This document shows positions 43,079-55,461 of a stretch of DNA of 64,000 nucleotides, one piece after another. Position 1 is the stretch's first letter. Every line of letters starts with the position of its first letter. This stretch comes from Doryteuthis pealeii (lineage: Eukaryota; Mollusca; Cephalopoda; Myopsida; Loliginidae), in NCBI GenBank assembly GCA_023376005.1, contig CM042152.1:86931569-86995568 (forward strand), given 5' to 3'. Under the pieces are notes generated by a model. The model searched no databases and was not told the origin of the DNA. It saw nothing but the letters and a program-made list of their open reading frames with translations. The position numbers and the translations under genes are program-made.

Positions 43079-43079
43079 G

Positions 43080-44185
43080 TTTTAATAAAAAGCAATGAGA
43101 ATTAGGAAAATCAAAGATAATAATGGTTGAAATTATCAACAATAATAATTGTGCTTCACCATAAAATAAAATAAGTAATACTCTTTTCAAAAATTCTTTG
43201 TCAACTGAACAGATATTGACTGTAAAAGAATCTTTTACTTCCTCACTTGCTGATGCCTCATTGTCTGCTAGATATAGAATTTTGGTCAAATTCTAATCCT
43301 ATGAAATTCTATGCCTTTAAGGTTTATCACTTTTCAAGAGAAATATATCATAAATAAAATACCAAAATGTCCCTTGAATAAAAATGAGTTTCTTGTTTTG
43401 TAGATAAATACTTCCTGACCCCCCAAAAAAAACAAAAAAAAAAACACAAAAAAACAATGAAACATTTGCAGGTGAAACTCAATGGTTGTGAAGTGGTTAA
43501 AGTTATAAAGGTTGAAATTCTCAACCCATGCTGCATGCATAAACTTCATGATTTATATTCTGAGAGCAAAAAATAATTTTACTAGGTGGAGATAGGGGAT
43601 GGTAATGGGTAATTCCTTTTAGAAAAAGACTTAAAAAAAAAAAAATAATCAAACATCCAGGATATGAAAAATTTTGAACCAGAGAGGGAAAAAATCTCAT
43701 TTCACAAAGATCCAGCCTCGTTTTGTAAAAAAAAACAAAAAAAACCTTTGCCTTCAAGGAGTAGATATTTATTAGAAAGAGCCAACTCCAGTCCAACACT
43801 GCATTTGTAGTTTACATTGTAAAGATTGAATTCACCAAAAATTACTTGAGAAATAAGTTTGTTAACCATTACTCTATATCAACATGTCTGTATAATATAT
43901 AGACAATCAAAACAAATATTTTTAAGAGCACTTACAGCTTTTATTAACTGAAATTAAATTAAAAACATGTTTTTAATAAATGCTACAAGTTTCAATAGAG
44001 ATCAACTAATTTAGTGATGGCACATTTATTTTTATTTTTTTGCAAATGATAAAAAGTATACCCAAACTGTCTACACAATTTATTCAAAATATTTCAGCTT
44101 ATTAAAAATATTTTGAAAACCTAAAATGTCATTTTAATTGAAATGTTCAATGCTTTTTAAAGAATATCTTTATTCTATATTAGAG
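43080..44185. other. No gene seen
   Basis: AT-rich DNA with A-rich runs at 43420-43460 and 43630-43650. Open frames are Phe-rich shadows of these runs. Confidence 0.45.
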
Positions 44186-44189
44186 GAAT

Positions 44190-44590
44190 GTTCTATTAAC
44201 TTTCTAGCAATAATATGAAGTGCACATTAACTTTCTAGCAATAATCTGAAGTGCACATTAACTTTCTAGCAATGATCTGAAGTGCACATTAACTTTCTAG
44301 CAATGATCTGAAGTGCCATTAACTTTCTAGCAATAATCTGAAGTGCACATTAACTTCTAGCAATAATCTGAAGCAATAATCTGAATTCTCTAGCAATAAA
44401 CTATCATTACCTTTCTTGCAATAACTTGAACTGCATTTAAATCTTTAGCAATAACCCAAACTGCCATTATTTCATTTAGCAATAACCCAAACTGCCATTA
44501 ACTTTCTATTAATAACCTGACATGCCATTAATTTTCTATTAAAAACCTGAACTGCCATTATTTTTTTATAGAAATAACAGAAACTGCCAT
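44190..44590 (+). repeat. 31-bp minisatellite, degenerate
   Basis: About a dozen copies of a unit containing TTAACTTTCTAGCAATAATC. The first five are nearly identical; the rest drift to CCATTA..AATAACC forms. Confidence 0.85.
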
Positions 44591-44934
44591 TAATAAAGAA
44601 TATAAACATAATTTGAGATACTCTGTATATTTATAATATCTAAAAGCAATAAGCTATTTTGACTATTAAAAGAAATTCCTACTCATAAGAAATAATCAAG
44701 TCTTTTAACATAAACTTATATAAGAGAAAGAAAACTTTAAATTTGCTCATAAAATCACAATTTATAAACCCGTGAATCTAATAACCAACTTAATCTTGAT
44801 AATGTTTTAATAATGCATATCTACTGCAGTTTGTATTTCACTGAAAGAATCACTAATATCCACAAGTAATATCATCTTACCTGCATTTCAGTAATAAATC
44901 CAGAGACTTTTATAGCAACCACATTAATATTTAA

Positions 44935-45005
44935 TTCCATCTATTAACCATTATTTAATTCCATCTATTAACTATTATTTAATTCCATCTATTAACAATT
45001 ATTTA
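44935..45005 (+). repeat. 27-bp tandem repeat, three copies
   Basis: Unit ATTTAATTCCATCTATTAAC followed by CATTATT-like bases. Confidence 0.8.
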
Positions 45006-45147
45006 ATGAACATTTATTAACACTCATGAGATCAAGATCAAGATCAAAAGCCAAGAGGAAGTTTATACTGACTATAAAAAGAAGAAGAGAATAATATAGT
45101 GAGAAATTAGACAACAATATTTAAAAGGGGATTGTGTTGTTATTAAT

Positions 45148-45726
45148 AACTGTTGGTTGGTTGGGTTTTATGGCATATCTACCCATTGGGTCATTTAATG
45201 CCAAAGACTTTTTTGTTTTATTCATTCTTGATGGGTATTCAACTTTCTTTTTACAACACCTTTTTTTAAAAAATTATGTTTTTCTATTTAACCCATAGAT
45301 GAGACACTAACAGGTACTACCACTCCGGATCAGAGTGGACCTGGGAGTAATGGTAATGAAGGGGTACTCCACATACCCCAGAGCTCCAGAATTGGAACTT
45401 CACCATCAGATAGAGTTTAATTCATACACAGGACATTAAGACCCTAAGCCACCACCTTCTAGCACATATAAGATAAAAAGTGTTGGGGCTATCATAAGGA
45501 CAATAAGGTTGGGACAATCATGTAGGTGCTAGGGCTTGATGTGACCAGCTGATTGATCGGAAATGGCCTAACCACCCATCTAACCTAAGTAAGGGTTAAA
45601 GTGGAGTGTTGTATGTCATAGACTGTTAATCCACTAGTGTTATGTTGTTAAGCATCACGAGTTGCCACCTATGGCCAACAGGTGACCCCATTGTAGGGGG
45701 ATCTTAACCCTATATAGAAGTGTTGT
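45148..45726 (-). mobile_element. Retroposon R, nearly full length
   Basis: GTTGGTTGGGTTTTATGGC at the left (3' tail in reverse), the shared core CCCATAGATGAGACACTAAC, the 5' half TCATGTAGGTGCTAGGGC and the end near TATAGAAGTGTTG. It joins SINE-B directly. Confidence 0.7.
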
Positions 45727-46018
45727 TAGGAAGTGCGTGGTGTAATGGTTAAAGTCACAGGAAATAGACTAGTCACCCCGAGTTCAAATCCTGGACGTGG
45801 TAATTGCATTTCATTTAGTGCTAATATCCTTGGGAAAGGTATGAATCCTACTCTCCCTCCAACTATGGGTAAATAGTAGGGCAGACTGGGCTCTTTAACC
45901 TTGGTTAGGCAACCGGTATAGGAGAAAGAAAACTCTGAATTCAAACCTGCTAAACTCCACTTAAGAAACTGGCCTTGTGTCGCATCCTGCTTGTACAGAG
46001 GGGTTGGTAAATATATAT
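45727..46018 (+). mobile_element. SINE-B copy, full length
   Basis: Plus-strand head GTGCGTGGTGTAATGGTTAA with B box GAGTTCAAATCCTGG, body and terminal GGGGTTGGTAAATATATATA. The remaining 5' scrap of R (GTGCAGTTGGTATATTC) resumes at about 46022, so SINE-B inserted into R. Confidence 0.85.
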
Positions 46019-46362
46019 ATAGAAGTGCAGTTGGTATATTCTAAAGCCCCAGCCAACAGGGCCAATTAATAACTCTCATTTATTTGAAATGCGTTAATAC
46101 TATTTGGTTCAGTTGAATTGTTCTCCATAAAACTTTGAATGGACTGTGATGTAAAATACTAAAAAAAAAAAGAAAAAAAAAAGGATATATGATTTTTTTA
46201 AAAATATATCAAATTTCCCAAACCATATTTCATATGCCAAAACTAATTAAACTTTGTGGTTTATTTTGTTATTTTTATTATAATATTGTATATTGTAAGA
46301 TAAAAGTGATTAATTCCTTTTTGTCGAAATATATTCTAGGTAAATTATGAATGATTATAACA

Positions 46363-46704
46363 TGTACCATATTTGACGGCATATAGGATGCATTTCTTTC
46401 CAAAATTTTGGCTCAAAAAATCGCCCTGCATCTTATACATCATAGGTGAAGTTTGAGACCTCCCGTAGGCCTAGGCTAATCTTCTCTATGATGCTCACTA
46501 ACCCGGCTTACGCTCAGTACTTTTACCTACCCTAAACTGCTTATTACTTGTCTGTACTGCAAAATTGCTATTATACAGCTATGTTTCTGCTTGTGTAATG
46601 CACAGCTAGACTGTTTTCAACAATATATGCTTAAATACACTTTTTTTCCTGAATCTGCCCTGCTGAAATGGGGGGGGGGTCTTATATGCCGTCAATATGG
46701 TACA
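46363..46704. mobile_element. MITE with TGTACCATATTTGACGGC ends
   Basis: The left end TGTACCATATTTGACGGCAT is repeated in inverse at the right (ATGCCGTCAATATGGTACA), one base apart in length, giving arms of about 25 bp. No ORF. A poly-G run precedes the right arm. The terminal motif resembles widespread animal MITEs; the superfamily is not assigned. Confidence 0.75.
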
Positions 46705-46796
46705 TATCTAAAAATATTATTTTGTATTATAATTAAATTTATAGATTAAATCTTATGTGGAAAGTATTTTGATTATTTTATTGTTGGTTCTTACAT

Positions 46797-47105
46797 TGAT
46801 TTGGTTTGTTTTGTTTTACGGCATATCAACCTCAGTGGGTCATTTAATGCCGATAAAGTTTTGAAATAAATCAATTCTTAATGGATAATACAATTTTTTT
46901 ATAAATACATTTTTCTATTTAACCCATAGATGGGACCCTAACAGGTACTACCACTCCGGTTCAGAGTGGACCAGGGAGCAATGGTGATGAAAGGGTGCTC
47001 CACATTCCCCAAACCTCCAAAACTGGAACCTCACCATCAGATAGAGTTTAACGTCATTCCCAGGACATGTAGACCCGCAGCCACCGCCTTCTAGCACCCA
47101 TATTC
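46797..47105 (-). mobile_element. Retroposon R, 5' truncated
   Basis: GGTTTGTTTTGTTTTACGGC through CTTCTAGCACCCATAT. Near-identical over about 310 bp to the start of the copy at 47655. Confidence 0.75.
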
Positions 47106-47654
47106 TTACATTGAGTAACTAATTTTTCTTTTTCTCTCAACAAATTTATTTAAAAAAAGTTTTCCTCTTATTCTAATGTAAACTGTCAAGTAAAATAAAT
47201 AAGATTAAACCATCAAATGTTGAATAAAAACAGATGTCATTAATGAAGTTTAGTTGTCACCCTGAACAACTGTAATCTAATCTTATTACAAAATATTTTT
47301 GTATTAGGCTTGGAAAACTTTTAATGACAGCAGCACCTTTTTTATTTTCACAAATTTTATTTTTTCCTCATTAAGAGGGTTAAATAAAATTACAATACAG
47401 GATTGGTAATATGCTTTAAAATTAGTAAAAAAATCTAAATCTCATTGTAGACATTAAATACTGATTCAACGATAGAGATATAATAATAATGCTATCAACA
47501 ATGTACATATTACTTTTTACAAATGTTATATTGACAAGGGAAAGACTTATTTTGGGTGTTGTAATAGTTAATGAACTAGTCATGCAGATAAATTACAGTT
47601 AAGTATAAAATTTGATCGTTATTACAAGCTCTATATTTGTGGCCTTGTGCGAGA

Positions 47655-48256
47655 TTTAGTTTGGTTTGTTTTGTTTTACGGCATATCAACCTCAGTTGGT
47701 CATTTAATGCCGATAAAGTTTTGAAATAAATCAATTCTTAATGGATAATACAATTTTTTTATAAATACATTTTTCTATTTAACCCATAGATAGGACCCTA
47801 ACAGGTACTACCACTCTGGGTCAGATTGGACCAGGGAGCAATGGTGAGGAAGGGGTGCTCCATATTCCCCAAACCTCCAAAACTGGAACCTCACCATCAG
47901 ATAGAGTTTAACGTCATTCACAGGACGTGTAGACCCACAGCCACCGCCTTCTAGCACCCATATGATAAAAAGGGGTTGGGGCTTGCCATAAGGGCAATAG
48001 GGTTGGGAAAATCATATAGGTGCTAGGGCTTGACGTGGCCAGCCGATTGATCAGAGGGGGCCTCTCTGACCGCCCGTCTAGCCCAAGATAGGGCCAAAGT
48101 GGAGTATTGCATGTCATGAACTGCTCATCCACCTGAGCTCTATCCTTAAGCATCACAGGTCGCCACCCACGGCCAACAGGTGGCCCCATTGGGGGAGTCT
48201 TACCCCTCTGCAGCGGTGCAGTCAGTGCATTCTAATGCTCCAGATGACAGGGCGGG
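47655..48256 (-). mobile_element. Retroposon R, full-length reference copy
   Basis: About 600 bp from GGTTTGTTTTGTTTTACGGC (3' end in reverse) to CCAGATGACAGGGCGG (5' end in reverse). On the element's sense strand a 91-codon frame (48189-47914) reads GWRPVMLKDRAQVDEQFMTC..PLWPYLGLDGRSERPP, also largely open in the copy at 33054-32815. Whether it is translated is unknown. Confidence 0.75.
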
Positions 48257-48509
48257 TGCAAGATTTAAGCTATGTTTTAAGATCATGTTCACTACTTAGA
48301 TATGTGACCGCTTAGGAACAGCAGGTTTTATAAGCAACCTGTGGGCCAGACTAAACAAAAAAATTAGTAAAGTAGAAAACTAATTTTCTCCAAAAATAGA
48401 TGGACTATAAAAATAAAAAAGACTTATCCTATAACCTAGTTTGATTGTGGGGATAGTACTCATGTAGTGTGTCTTGGACAGGAATAGCCTGGCAGAGCCC
48501 ATTCCTCTC
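48257..48509. other. No gene seen
   Basis: AT-rich DNA between a retroposon and SINE-B. Confidence 0.4.
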
Positions 48510-48745
48510 CTGGTCTGGTTTAAATTCAGTCTTCTTTCTCCTCCTAGACTGATTGCCATACTAAGGTTAAAGAGCCCCATCTGCCCTATTATCTATCCTT
48601 GATAGATGGAGAATAGTTGGATTCATACCTTTCCCTGGGGTATTAGCAGTATGTGATATGCCAATAGCCTTGTTCAGGATTTGAACTTGGCTAGCCAAGT
48701 TCATTTCCTATGATAAAAACCATTATGCCACTAGCATTTCCATAA
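48510..48745 (-). mobile_element. SINE-B copy, diverged
   Basis: TAGACTGATTGCCATACTAA, GGATTCATACCTTTCCC and the head TGGCATAATGGTTTTTATCA (reverse complement at the right end). Confidence 0.7.
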
Positions 48746-49430
48746 ATAATTTTTAAAAATCATGTTTTAATAATTTAAGAATATCCAAAGAGATAGTCCA
48801 CTATTGTTATTTTAAAAAAATAGTTACAGACTTCTTTCTGTTGAGATTTGTTCACTCACTTGTAATATAATTGCCAGACTGAGGTAATTGAGTGCATTTT
48901 AACACATGCTTTGGATGACAACAAAAAAAGTGCCCTTAATGAACTGTGCTTTATTCACTATTTCATGTATTAATCCTATTTTCTTATGAAAAAAGTTTAC
49001 AAAGTATCAAGAAATTAAAAAAAAAAAAAAGATAGGACATCAAATATTCATGTTGCCAAAAATAAGGTCAAACTGAAAGAGTTCAATGCAAAACCTTGGA
49101 AAGTAAGAGGTACTTTTATTTGTACTGGGGGTGCACTGAGCTCTCAGGGTTATTGCCCAAATCTACTTAAGTCTGTAAAAACAAATGCTTTTCTACTGAC
49201 CTCACTCCACAGTATAAAATGCCTTTTGCTAATCTGTAGTTGTAGACTGGCCAACAGATTCCTTGTTTAATTTCTCCCTGTTCCATTTGTTAACAGCAAT
49301 CACTCATAAAAATGTCAAATGACCATTATTCATTACTTTTTATTGTCTTTATAAACTTTTCTATGTCTTGCACGTGCAGGGTGCAATGGTAAAACTATTA
49401 TGTTCCTCTTGAAAGTGCCAAATTTAGTCA
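48746..49430. other. No gene seen
   Basis: AT-rich DNA; nothing recognised. Confidence 0.4.
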
Positions 49431-49436
49431 TAGTGG

Positions 49437-49640
49437 ACAATGGTCATTTAGATTATTAGCCCCATCCATACTCAATTTTGGGAGATGGTCACATTCAGAC
49501 TATTAACTGCCTCCCAATTGCTAAATTAGGTCCTTCTGAGAAACTCATTTAGACTATTAACCCCCTCCTAGTCCTAACTTGTGTCATTTTGGGAAACTGT
49601 CATTTGGATTATTAGCACCCTCCCCAGTATCATCTGTGGT
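49437..49640 (+). repeat. Degenerate ~53-bp tandem repeat
   Basis: Four loose copies of GTCATTTAGATTATTAGCCC with CCTCC, the last at 49595. Confidence 0.65.
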
Positions 49641-50300
49641 TTGCCCAGTTTTTCCTGCTCAATGACTTCAATCTCAAGTTGTGCTTTTTGTTAAAATATC
49701 AGTCAGCCACGGGTTCTTGTTGAAACCTTATAAGCTACAGATTAGCTTCACAATGAGAAAACAAAAACGAATTCCAGACACACATATTGTCATCTTTATT
49801 CATTGTTCTGGTTTATCTGGGTGTGAGGAGAGATTTAATACTTTGCAATATGGACTTGGCTGCTAGTCAGTTTTCTCCTACTGAGTCCAATATCTGACTG
49901 CTAATTCTTTTGCAAACTGCTACTATTTCTAGTGATACACTACTACTTACCAACCTAAACTTGAACTCACACTGCTTTGTTTAAGTCCTGATTGCTTCCT
50001 TGAATATATGGAGTGTTAACTTACAGAAAAAAAAACACCCCCACCCCCCAGCTTGGACTTAAAACAAATGATATTCTTTTCTACTGACTCCTGACTGTAC
50101 TAAAGCTGAAGACTTTAGTTTATTATGGGTAATTAAAAAACTAACCCTTTAATCCCCATTGTAGAATAATCATACTAAGTTCCAATTACTGTCGAATTGG
50201 TAAGACAAGGTAACAAGTAGCTGTAACTCAATACAGATCTAACCTTGTTGCAATTCTACTGCAGAATGCCCGAGTATTATGAAGCCTCAAAGTAATTCAA
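49641..50300. other. No gene seen; inverse match to 54.1 kb
   Basis: AGTTCCAATTACTGTCGAAT..GACAAGG (50178-50215) is found in reverse at 54100-54130, possibly an LTR fragment. No gene. Confidence 0.4.
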
Positions 50301-50314
50301 ATTAATCTTCTATA

Positions 50315-50585
50315 TATATTTACCAAACCCTCCACATGAGCACAAGGTCAATTTATTAAGTGGAGTTTAACTGGTATGAATTTAGAGTTTACCTTCTCCT
50401 AGCCAAGGTTAAAGAGCCCAGTCTGCCCTACTATTTAACCATAGCTGGAGGGAGAATATGTGGATTCATACCTTTCCCAAGGCATTAGTGCTATGTGAAA
50501 TGCAAACAGTCTTGTCCTGGATTTGAACTCGGATCCACGAGTTGATTTTCTACAACTCTAACCATTACACCACCATACCTCTCTG
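50315..50585 (-). mobile_element. SINE-B copy with 14-bp target duplication
   Basis: Flanked by ATTAATCTTCTATA on both sides (50301-50314, 50586-50599), which shows insertion by target-primed reverse transcription. The element runs from the (TA)-rich end to the tRNA-like head GGTGTAATGGTTAGAG (reverse). Confidence 0.85.
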
Positions 50586-50599
50586 ATTAATCTTCTATA

Positions 50600-51654
50600 G
50601 AAAGAATCCTTGTTAACTTCATCTTTGGAAAATCAAGAGTCACATTCATGAATAGTAACAGAATTTGAAAGTAAGTAAAGTTACTTATGTAAATTCAAGA
50701 GGGAATATAAAAACCAGATTTATTTGAACTATTCCTATTATTGGTTAAAATATTTCATATGACTTGATCACAATAAGAGAATCAAAATATACATTAGTAA
50801 ACATTTTTTTTATTTTGGCATTGTATCTTTAGAGATGGCCTAGAAATAACTTTTATAAAAGTAGATAATGTTTCTTTTGTCCTCTTCAAAAAGGATTTTG
50901 TCAGGAAATTCCAATCAAATTTTGGGTACATTATAAATAGTGCAATTCCTATAAATACATTAAATGGTCAGTAGTGTTACAAATATTACTGGACAGACTG
51001 GGCGATTTTTTTTTATTTAGGGCTTTTTGATGTTTATGTTTCAATAAGGAAAAAAATGATATATATGACTGTTTGACTTCACTATAAGATAAAACTCATT
51101 TTGGTTTGATCTCTGCCAGTTCTTCTTTCCTATCATTCTTTACTTTCAATATAGCAATTATTGATTTTATCCCAAAGAAAATATCTAAAATTAGATGTAT
51201 CCTATTTTATGTCAGCAGTTCTCCAACTCAACATATCCCAAATACAATAATTGGCCTCTACAGACATTTCTCTTCATCTTAGTAACTTGACATTTGCATG
51301 TTTTCCCACCTGACTGAAAAAAAAAAATTAAAAAAACAGTAAATAATATAAATCAGAAATGTTGTTAAACACCACTGTCTCTGAGCTATGGTTAATATGC
51401 TTATCTTGCAAGTCATTGTCAGGAAACTCATTATTTATTAGACACTCCATAAATATTTTCTTGGATGAACAAGATAATTTTGAGGGGTTCAGAAAACACA
51501 CTAGTCAAAACATATTCTTAAAAAGTAACAAATATACAGATTCAAATCCAAGTGATAAATATTCAACTCTGAGGACACTAAATTTCATCCATCATCCTGA
51601 TAGTGGGGCAGAGAATATGCTGACTGCATTCCCTACAGAAAGATAAGACCTCCC
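50600..51654. other. No gene seen; one unassigned 95-codon frame
   Basis: A plus-strand frame at 51359-51646 (LLNTTVSELWLICLSCKSLS..) has no recognisable domain and no splice or promoter context I can defend. Confidence 0.35.
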
Positions 51655-51870
51655 CTCTCTACCAAAAAGAGGTATCCTAGTTAGAGACACTAAACTGCAT
51701 CTGATGTTGAGACTCCAGGTCTGTGGAGAGTGGTCAGCTCTTCATAGCAATTACTCTCATGTCCACTCTTACCCAGAGTGGTGGTAGTTGCTAAGGTCCC
51801 ATCTATAGGTCAAATAGATCTATTCAAAAAGTACCAGGGATAGTTGCTAGGGTCCCATCTATAGGTCAAA
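51655..51870 (+). mobile_element. Retroposon R fragment with internal duplication
   Basis: CTGATGTTGAGACTCCAGG, ACTCTTACCCAGAGTGGTG, then GTCCCATCTATAGGTCAAAT twice (51798 and 51852). Confidence 0.65.
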
Positions 51871-51875
51871 TATAA

Positions 51876-51965
51876 TACATGAAGAAGGCCAGAGGGAACA
51901 TCAGCCAAAACATTGTACAGATAACAATGATGATGAGGACAATATAATGAGGTCCAAATAATTAA
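51876..51965 (+). mobile_element. SINE-C body fragment
   Basis: ATGAAGAAGGCCAGAGGGAA..AAAACATTGTACAG and ATGATGAGGACAAT. Confidence 0.55.
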
Positions 51966-52449
51966 AATTATTTGTATCAAGAATTGTTACTTGAATCTGT
52001 CTTTGTTTACAATTGATTATCATTATTAGCTACTTGAAACCATATAAATGTTTGCAAAAGAAAAAGACTGACTTCAGTATTAAATAACCCAAAAAGGCTT
52101 GAAATACCATAAAACTAATCAACCAAACACATGTTATACCAAATTAGAGGTCAGTGGATGAATTCTAATATATTTTGTTTTTCTTATCAATTGCTTTTGT
52201 TTGAGAATAAAAATAACACCTTCTTGTGAAGAAATACTATTGTTGTTTTTATATCCTGCAAAATCTTAACATTAACAAATTCAAAGATGATTCTAAACAT
52301 CTGAATAAAACAATTTTTTTATTCTTAATTACAATCAAGAAAACTCAAATATATGTTAAGCATATTTTTGTAAACTAGTTTAAAGCTGGTGTCTTGGGTG
52401 TTAATTTAGTTAACTCATGCAGAGGGCTCTTGATTAGACCTTTGGCCCA

Positions 52450-52575
52450 CAATGACATTTACCTTGTAAAAGTTTGATCAAAAAATTCTTCTGTTGCCAC
52501 TTAATTTAAATACAATTTGATGTATGTAGGGCATTACTTTCTGTACAAACAATTATTTCTATTTCATGAGTGACT
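52450..52575 (+). repeat. Duplicated segment, partner at 54830-54948
   Basis: CAATGACATTTACCTTGTAA through ATTTCTATTTCATGAGTGA occurs at both places with only a few changes. Confidence 0.85.
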
Positions 52576-52799
52576 TTCACTGAACTTCATAATTAATTTT
52601 GATTATTCCCAAATTTATTTCCAAGTCATAAACATTGTTATTATACACACAAAACAAAAATTCACAAAATTCATAGAAAACAATTAAAACTTTGGATTCC
52701 AAAATTTCAGTATTGCACATTCAGATTTATCCAAAAATACTTTTAATTTGCTCACAGAGTCAGACTGATTCCAAAATGGATCTAGGAGTAAAGTTTAGA

Positions 52800-53620
52800 G
52801 AAATATTAAATTCTGACACACAGATACTTACATTTACTATTAGAAAAGGAAAATATTTAGAAAGTATATACTAGAATATCAATACAATAAAAACAATTAC
52901 AAAAACAAAAAAAACTGTTTAAATTTATTCAGAAAGGACTGGTGAAAAATTGTCTTTAAAAGAAAACAAAAGATGAAGAAAATCTGAATTAATTAAATCC
53001 ATATAATAATGACAGATGCTAAATAAACCCAAAGATCTGGAAATATTAAATTCTGACACACAGATACTTACATTTACTATTAGAAAAGGAAAAATTCAGA
53101 AAGTATATACTAGAATATCAATACAATAAAAACAATAACAAAAAAAACTGTTTGCCCTTATGGCAAGCCCCAACCCCTTTTTATCATATGGGTGCTAGAA
53201 GGCGGTGGCTGAGGGTCTACATGTCTTGGGAATGATGTTAAACTTTATCTGATGGTGAGGTTCCAGTTCTGGAGGTTTGGGGAATGTGGAGCACCCCTTC
53301 ATCACCATTGCTCCCTGGTCCACTCTGACCCGGAGTGGTAGTACGTGTTAGGGTCCCATCTATGGGTTAAATAGAAAAATGTATTTATAAAAAAAATTTG
53401 ATTATTCATTAAGAATTGATTTATTTCAAAACCTTATCAGCATTAAATGACCCACTGGGGCTGATATGCTGTAAAACAAACCAAACAAAAAAAACTGTTT
53501 AAATTTATTCAAAATGGACTAGTGAAAAATTGTGTTTAAAAGAAAAAAAAGATGAAGAAAATCTGAATTAATTAAATCCATATAATAATGACAGATGCTA
53601 AATAAACCCAAAGATCTGGA
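52800..53620 (+). repeat. 240-bp tandem duplication, second unit split by retroposon R
   Basis: Unit 1 (52800-53039) begins AAATATTAAATTCTGACACA and ends AACCCAAAGATCTGG. Unit 2 starts at 53040, is interrupted at 53156-53486 and ends at about 53620. Confidence 0.85.
53156..53486 (+). mobile_element. Retroposon R with 13-14-bp target duplication
   Basis: Bracketed by AAAAAAAACTGTTT on both sides, and the neighbouring tandem unit supplies the empty site. It is 5' truncated and ends TATGCTGTAAAACAAACC, which fixes the element's 3' end. Confidence 0.85.
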
Positions 53621-53627
53621 AATCTTA

Positions 53628-53775
53628 GAAAGAATTGAGACCATCCAGAAAACAGCATTGCTGAAATCAGCTAGAATACTCAGAAGAGTACTGGAAACTG
53701 AAGAAACTTGTTGTCACTCCAGCTAAAGACCATCAGCTAATGCTGGTGTGAAAACTCACAAGGAGTGAAATAATA
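53628..53775 (+). pseudogene. LINE 3' end, second family
   Basis: GAATTGAGACCATCCAGAAA..TCAGCTAGAATACTCAGAAG..GTGAAATAATAATA parallels 32260-32408, with a short AAT tail. Confidence 0.4.
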
Positions 53776-53849
53776 ATATAAACTATAGACAGACTCTGTA
53801 GCAGAACAAGACACTGATACAAGACCTGACACTAGTATTGAAGTCAGTT

Positions 53850-54120
53850 AGTCTACTGTTGGTTTTAATCTCACAGCAGCTAAGTACAACTCAAGCAGTG
53901 TCCAAGACAGTCGGTATAAATAGGAATCAAGAATGATCCATCCATGAGTCTGGGTGATTTGGGTGATTCCATTCCTTGAGTTCTAATTGGCTGCTTGACT
54001 GCTTGATTTGAATGACATTGTGGAGTCTTATATATACTTTGTCATTTTGCAGTGGACTTTGTAGCATTCAGGTTTGTATTTGAGTTACAATCATTTGTTG
54101 CCTTGTCTTCCCAGTTCGAC
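53850..54120 (+). mobile_element. Possible LTR fragment
   Basis: TGTTGGTTTTAATCTCACAG, a TATA-like CTTATATATACTTTG near 54028, and TTCGACA at the right end. The 3' part recurs in reverse near 50.2 kb. No target duplication was found. Confidence 0.3.
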
Positions 54121-54150
54121 AGTAATTGGAACTTTAATTATTCTTCAACT

Positions 54151-54406
54151 AGTATTGGAGATATTGCTCTTGTGGATGAGATTGTGTACATGGGAAAAGT
54201 ATAGGACTCAAAGTCAAACATGAAGACCATCAGCTAATGTTGGTGTGAAAACTCACAAGGAGTGAAATAATAATATAAACTAGAGACAGACTCTGTAGCA
54301 GAGCAAGACACTGATACAAGACCTGACACTAATATTGGAGATATTGCTCTTGTGGATGAGATTGTGTACATGGGAAAAGTATGGGACTCAAAGTCAAACA
54401 TGAAGA
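54151..54406 (+). repeat. Local duplications in the 53.7-54.4 kb segment
   Basis: ATTGGAGATATTGCTCTTGT.. (54154) is repeated at 54333. CATCAGCTAATGCTGGTGTG.. (53730) is repeated at 54230. Copies are nearly identical. Confidence 0.85.
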
Positions 54407-54829
54407 CATTGGTGAACTTGTTGAAAGCCACTCTACTGAGTTAACCACCGAAGGAGCTGTTACGCCTGCAACAGGAGCAACACAAGAATTTGGCTGATAA
54501 TAAGTTATCTAATGAGGAAAATCTCTTATAGAATAATGACAGATGCTAAATAAACCCAATGAATTTGCATAAGAGATAAGCCAATATACCATATTCAATC
54601 AAAAGGGACTGAAACTGTATTAACCAAGACAGAAATCAACAATAGATGAAATATTCATTTTCTTCAAAATGTTGATGCTGAACACCACATTTATTCCAAT
54701 GAGTTTTCCATTGGTCAGAGCACCTCTGAAAACCTTTTTTGATATGGTGTGAACCTGTGTTATCATATTTTTCTAATATTCTCCACATCTTTAGATCTTA
54801 CTGCTGAGATGAATTTTTAATAATTTATC

Positions 54830-55030
54830 AATGACATTTACCTTGTAAAAGTTTGATCAAAAATTCTTCTGTTGCCACTTAATTTAAAGACAATTTGATG
54901 TATGTAGGGCATTACTTTCTGTACAAACAATTATTTCTATTTCATGAGTGATAATAATAAATTGACCTTGTGTCACATCCTGCTCATGTGGAGGGTTTAG
55001 TAAATATATATAGAAGATTAATTTGAATTA
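54830..55030 (+). repeat. Composite of copied segments from 52.5 kb and 50.3 kb
   Basis: 54830-54948 copies 52450-52575. 54955-55030 carries the SINE-B tail together with the unique flank AGATTAATTTGAATTA seen in reverse at 50290-50314. Confidence 0.75.
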
Positions 55031-55409
55031 CCAATCTATCTATTTATCTTACCCTAAACACAAGCATCTTAAACCACAAATACATACAGAAATTAGAAAT
55101 ACATATTAGAATTAATAGTTTCATGTTTTCCTAATTAGTGGGCAATATTTGGAGAATTACAAATGTTATAAGATGTTGGTGCATGGAATATAAAACAGAA
55201 TTGGATTTACATTACCCCACATCTAAGGAATCTATAAGCAAATACTAACAAATGACTGTTTCTATGTGCCACCTTCTTATAACATTTGTAATTTTTCTGA
55301 ATGTAATACCAATTAATGACTGTAAAATAGTGAAAATATTAGTTGCAATATGTGGTTATAATTTCTGTTATATTGATGCAAGATAGATACTGCAATCCTT
55401 AAACACAGT

Positions 55410-55413
<4 letters not shown>

Positions 55414-55457
<44 letters not shown>
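55414..55457. repeat. (TA)n microsatellite
   Basis: About 44 bp of AT. The long minus-strand frame across it (55786-55313) is a composite of unrelated sequence. Confidence 0.9.
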
Positions 55458-55461
<4 letters not shown>

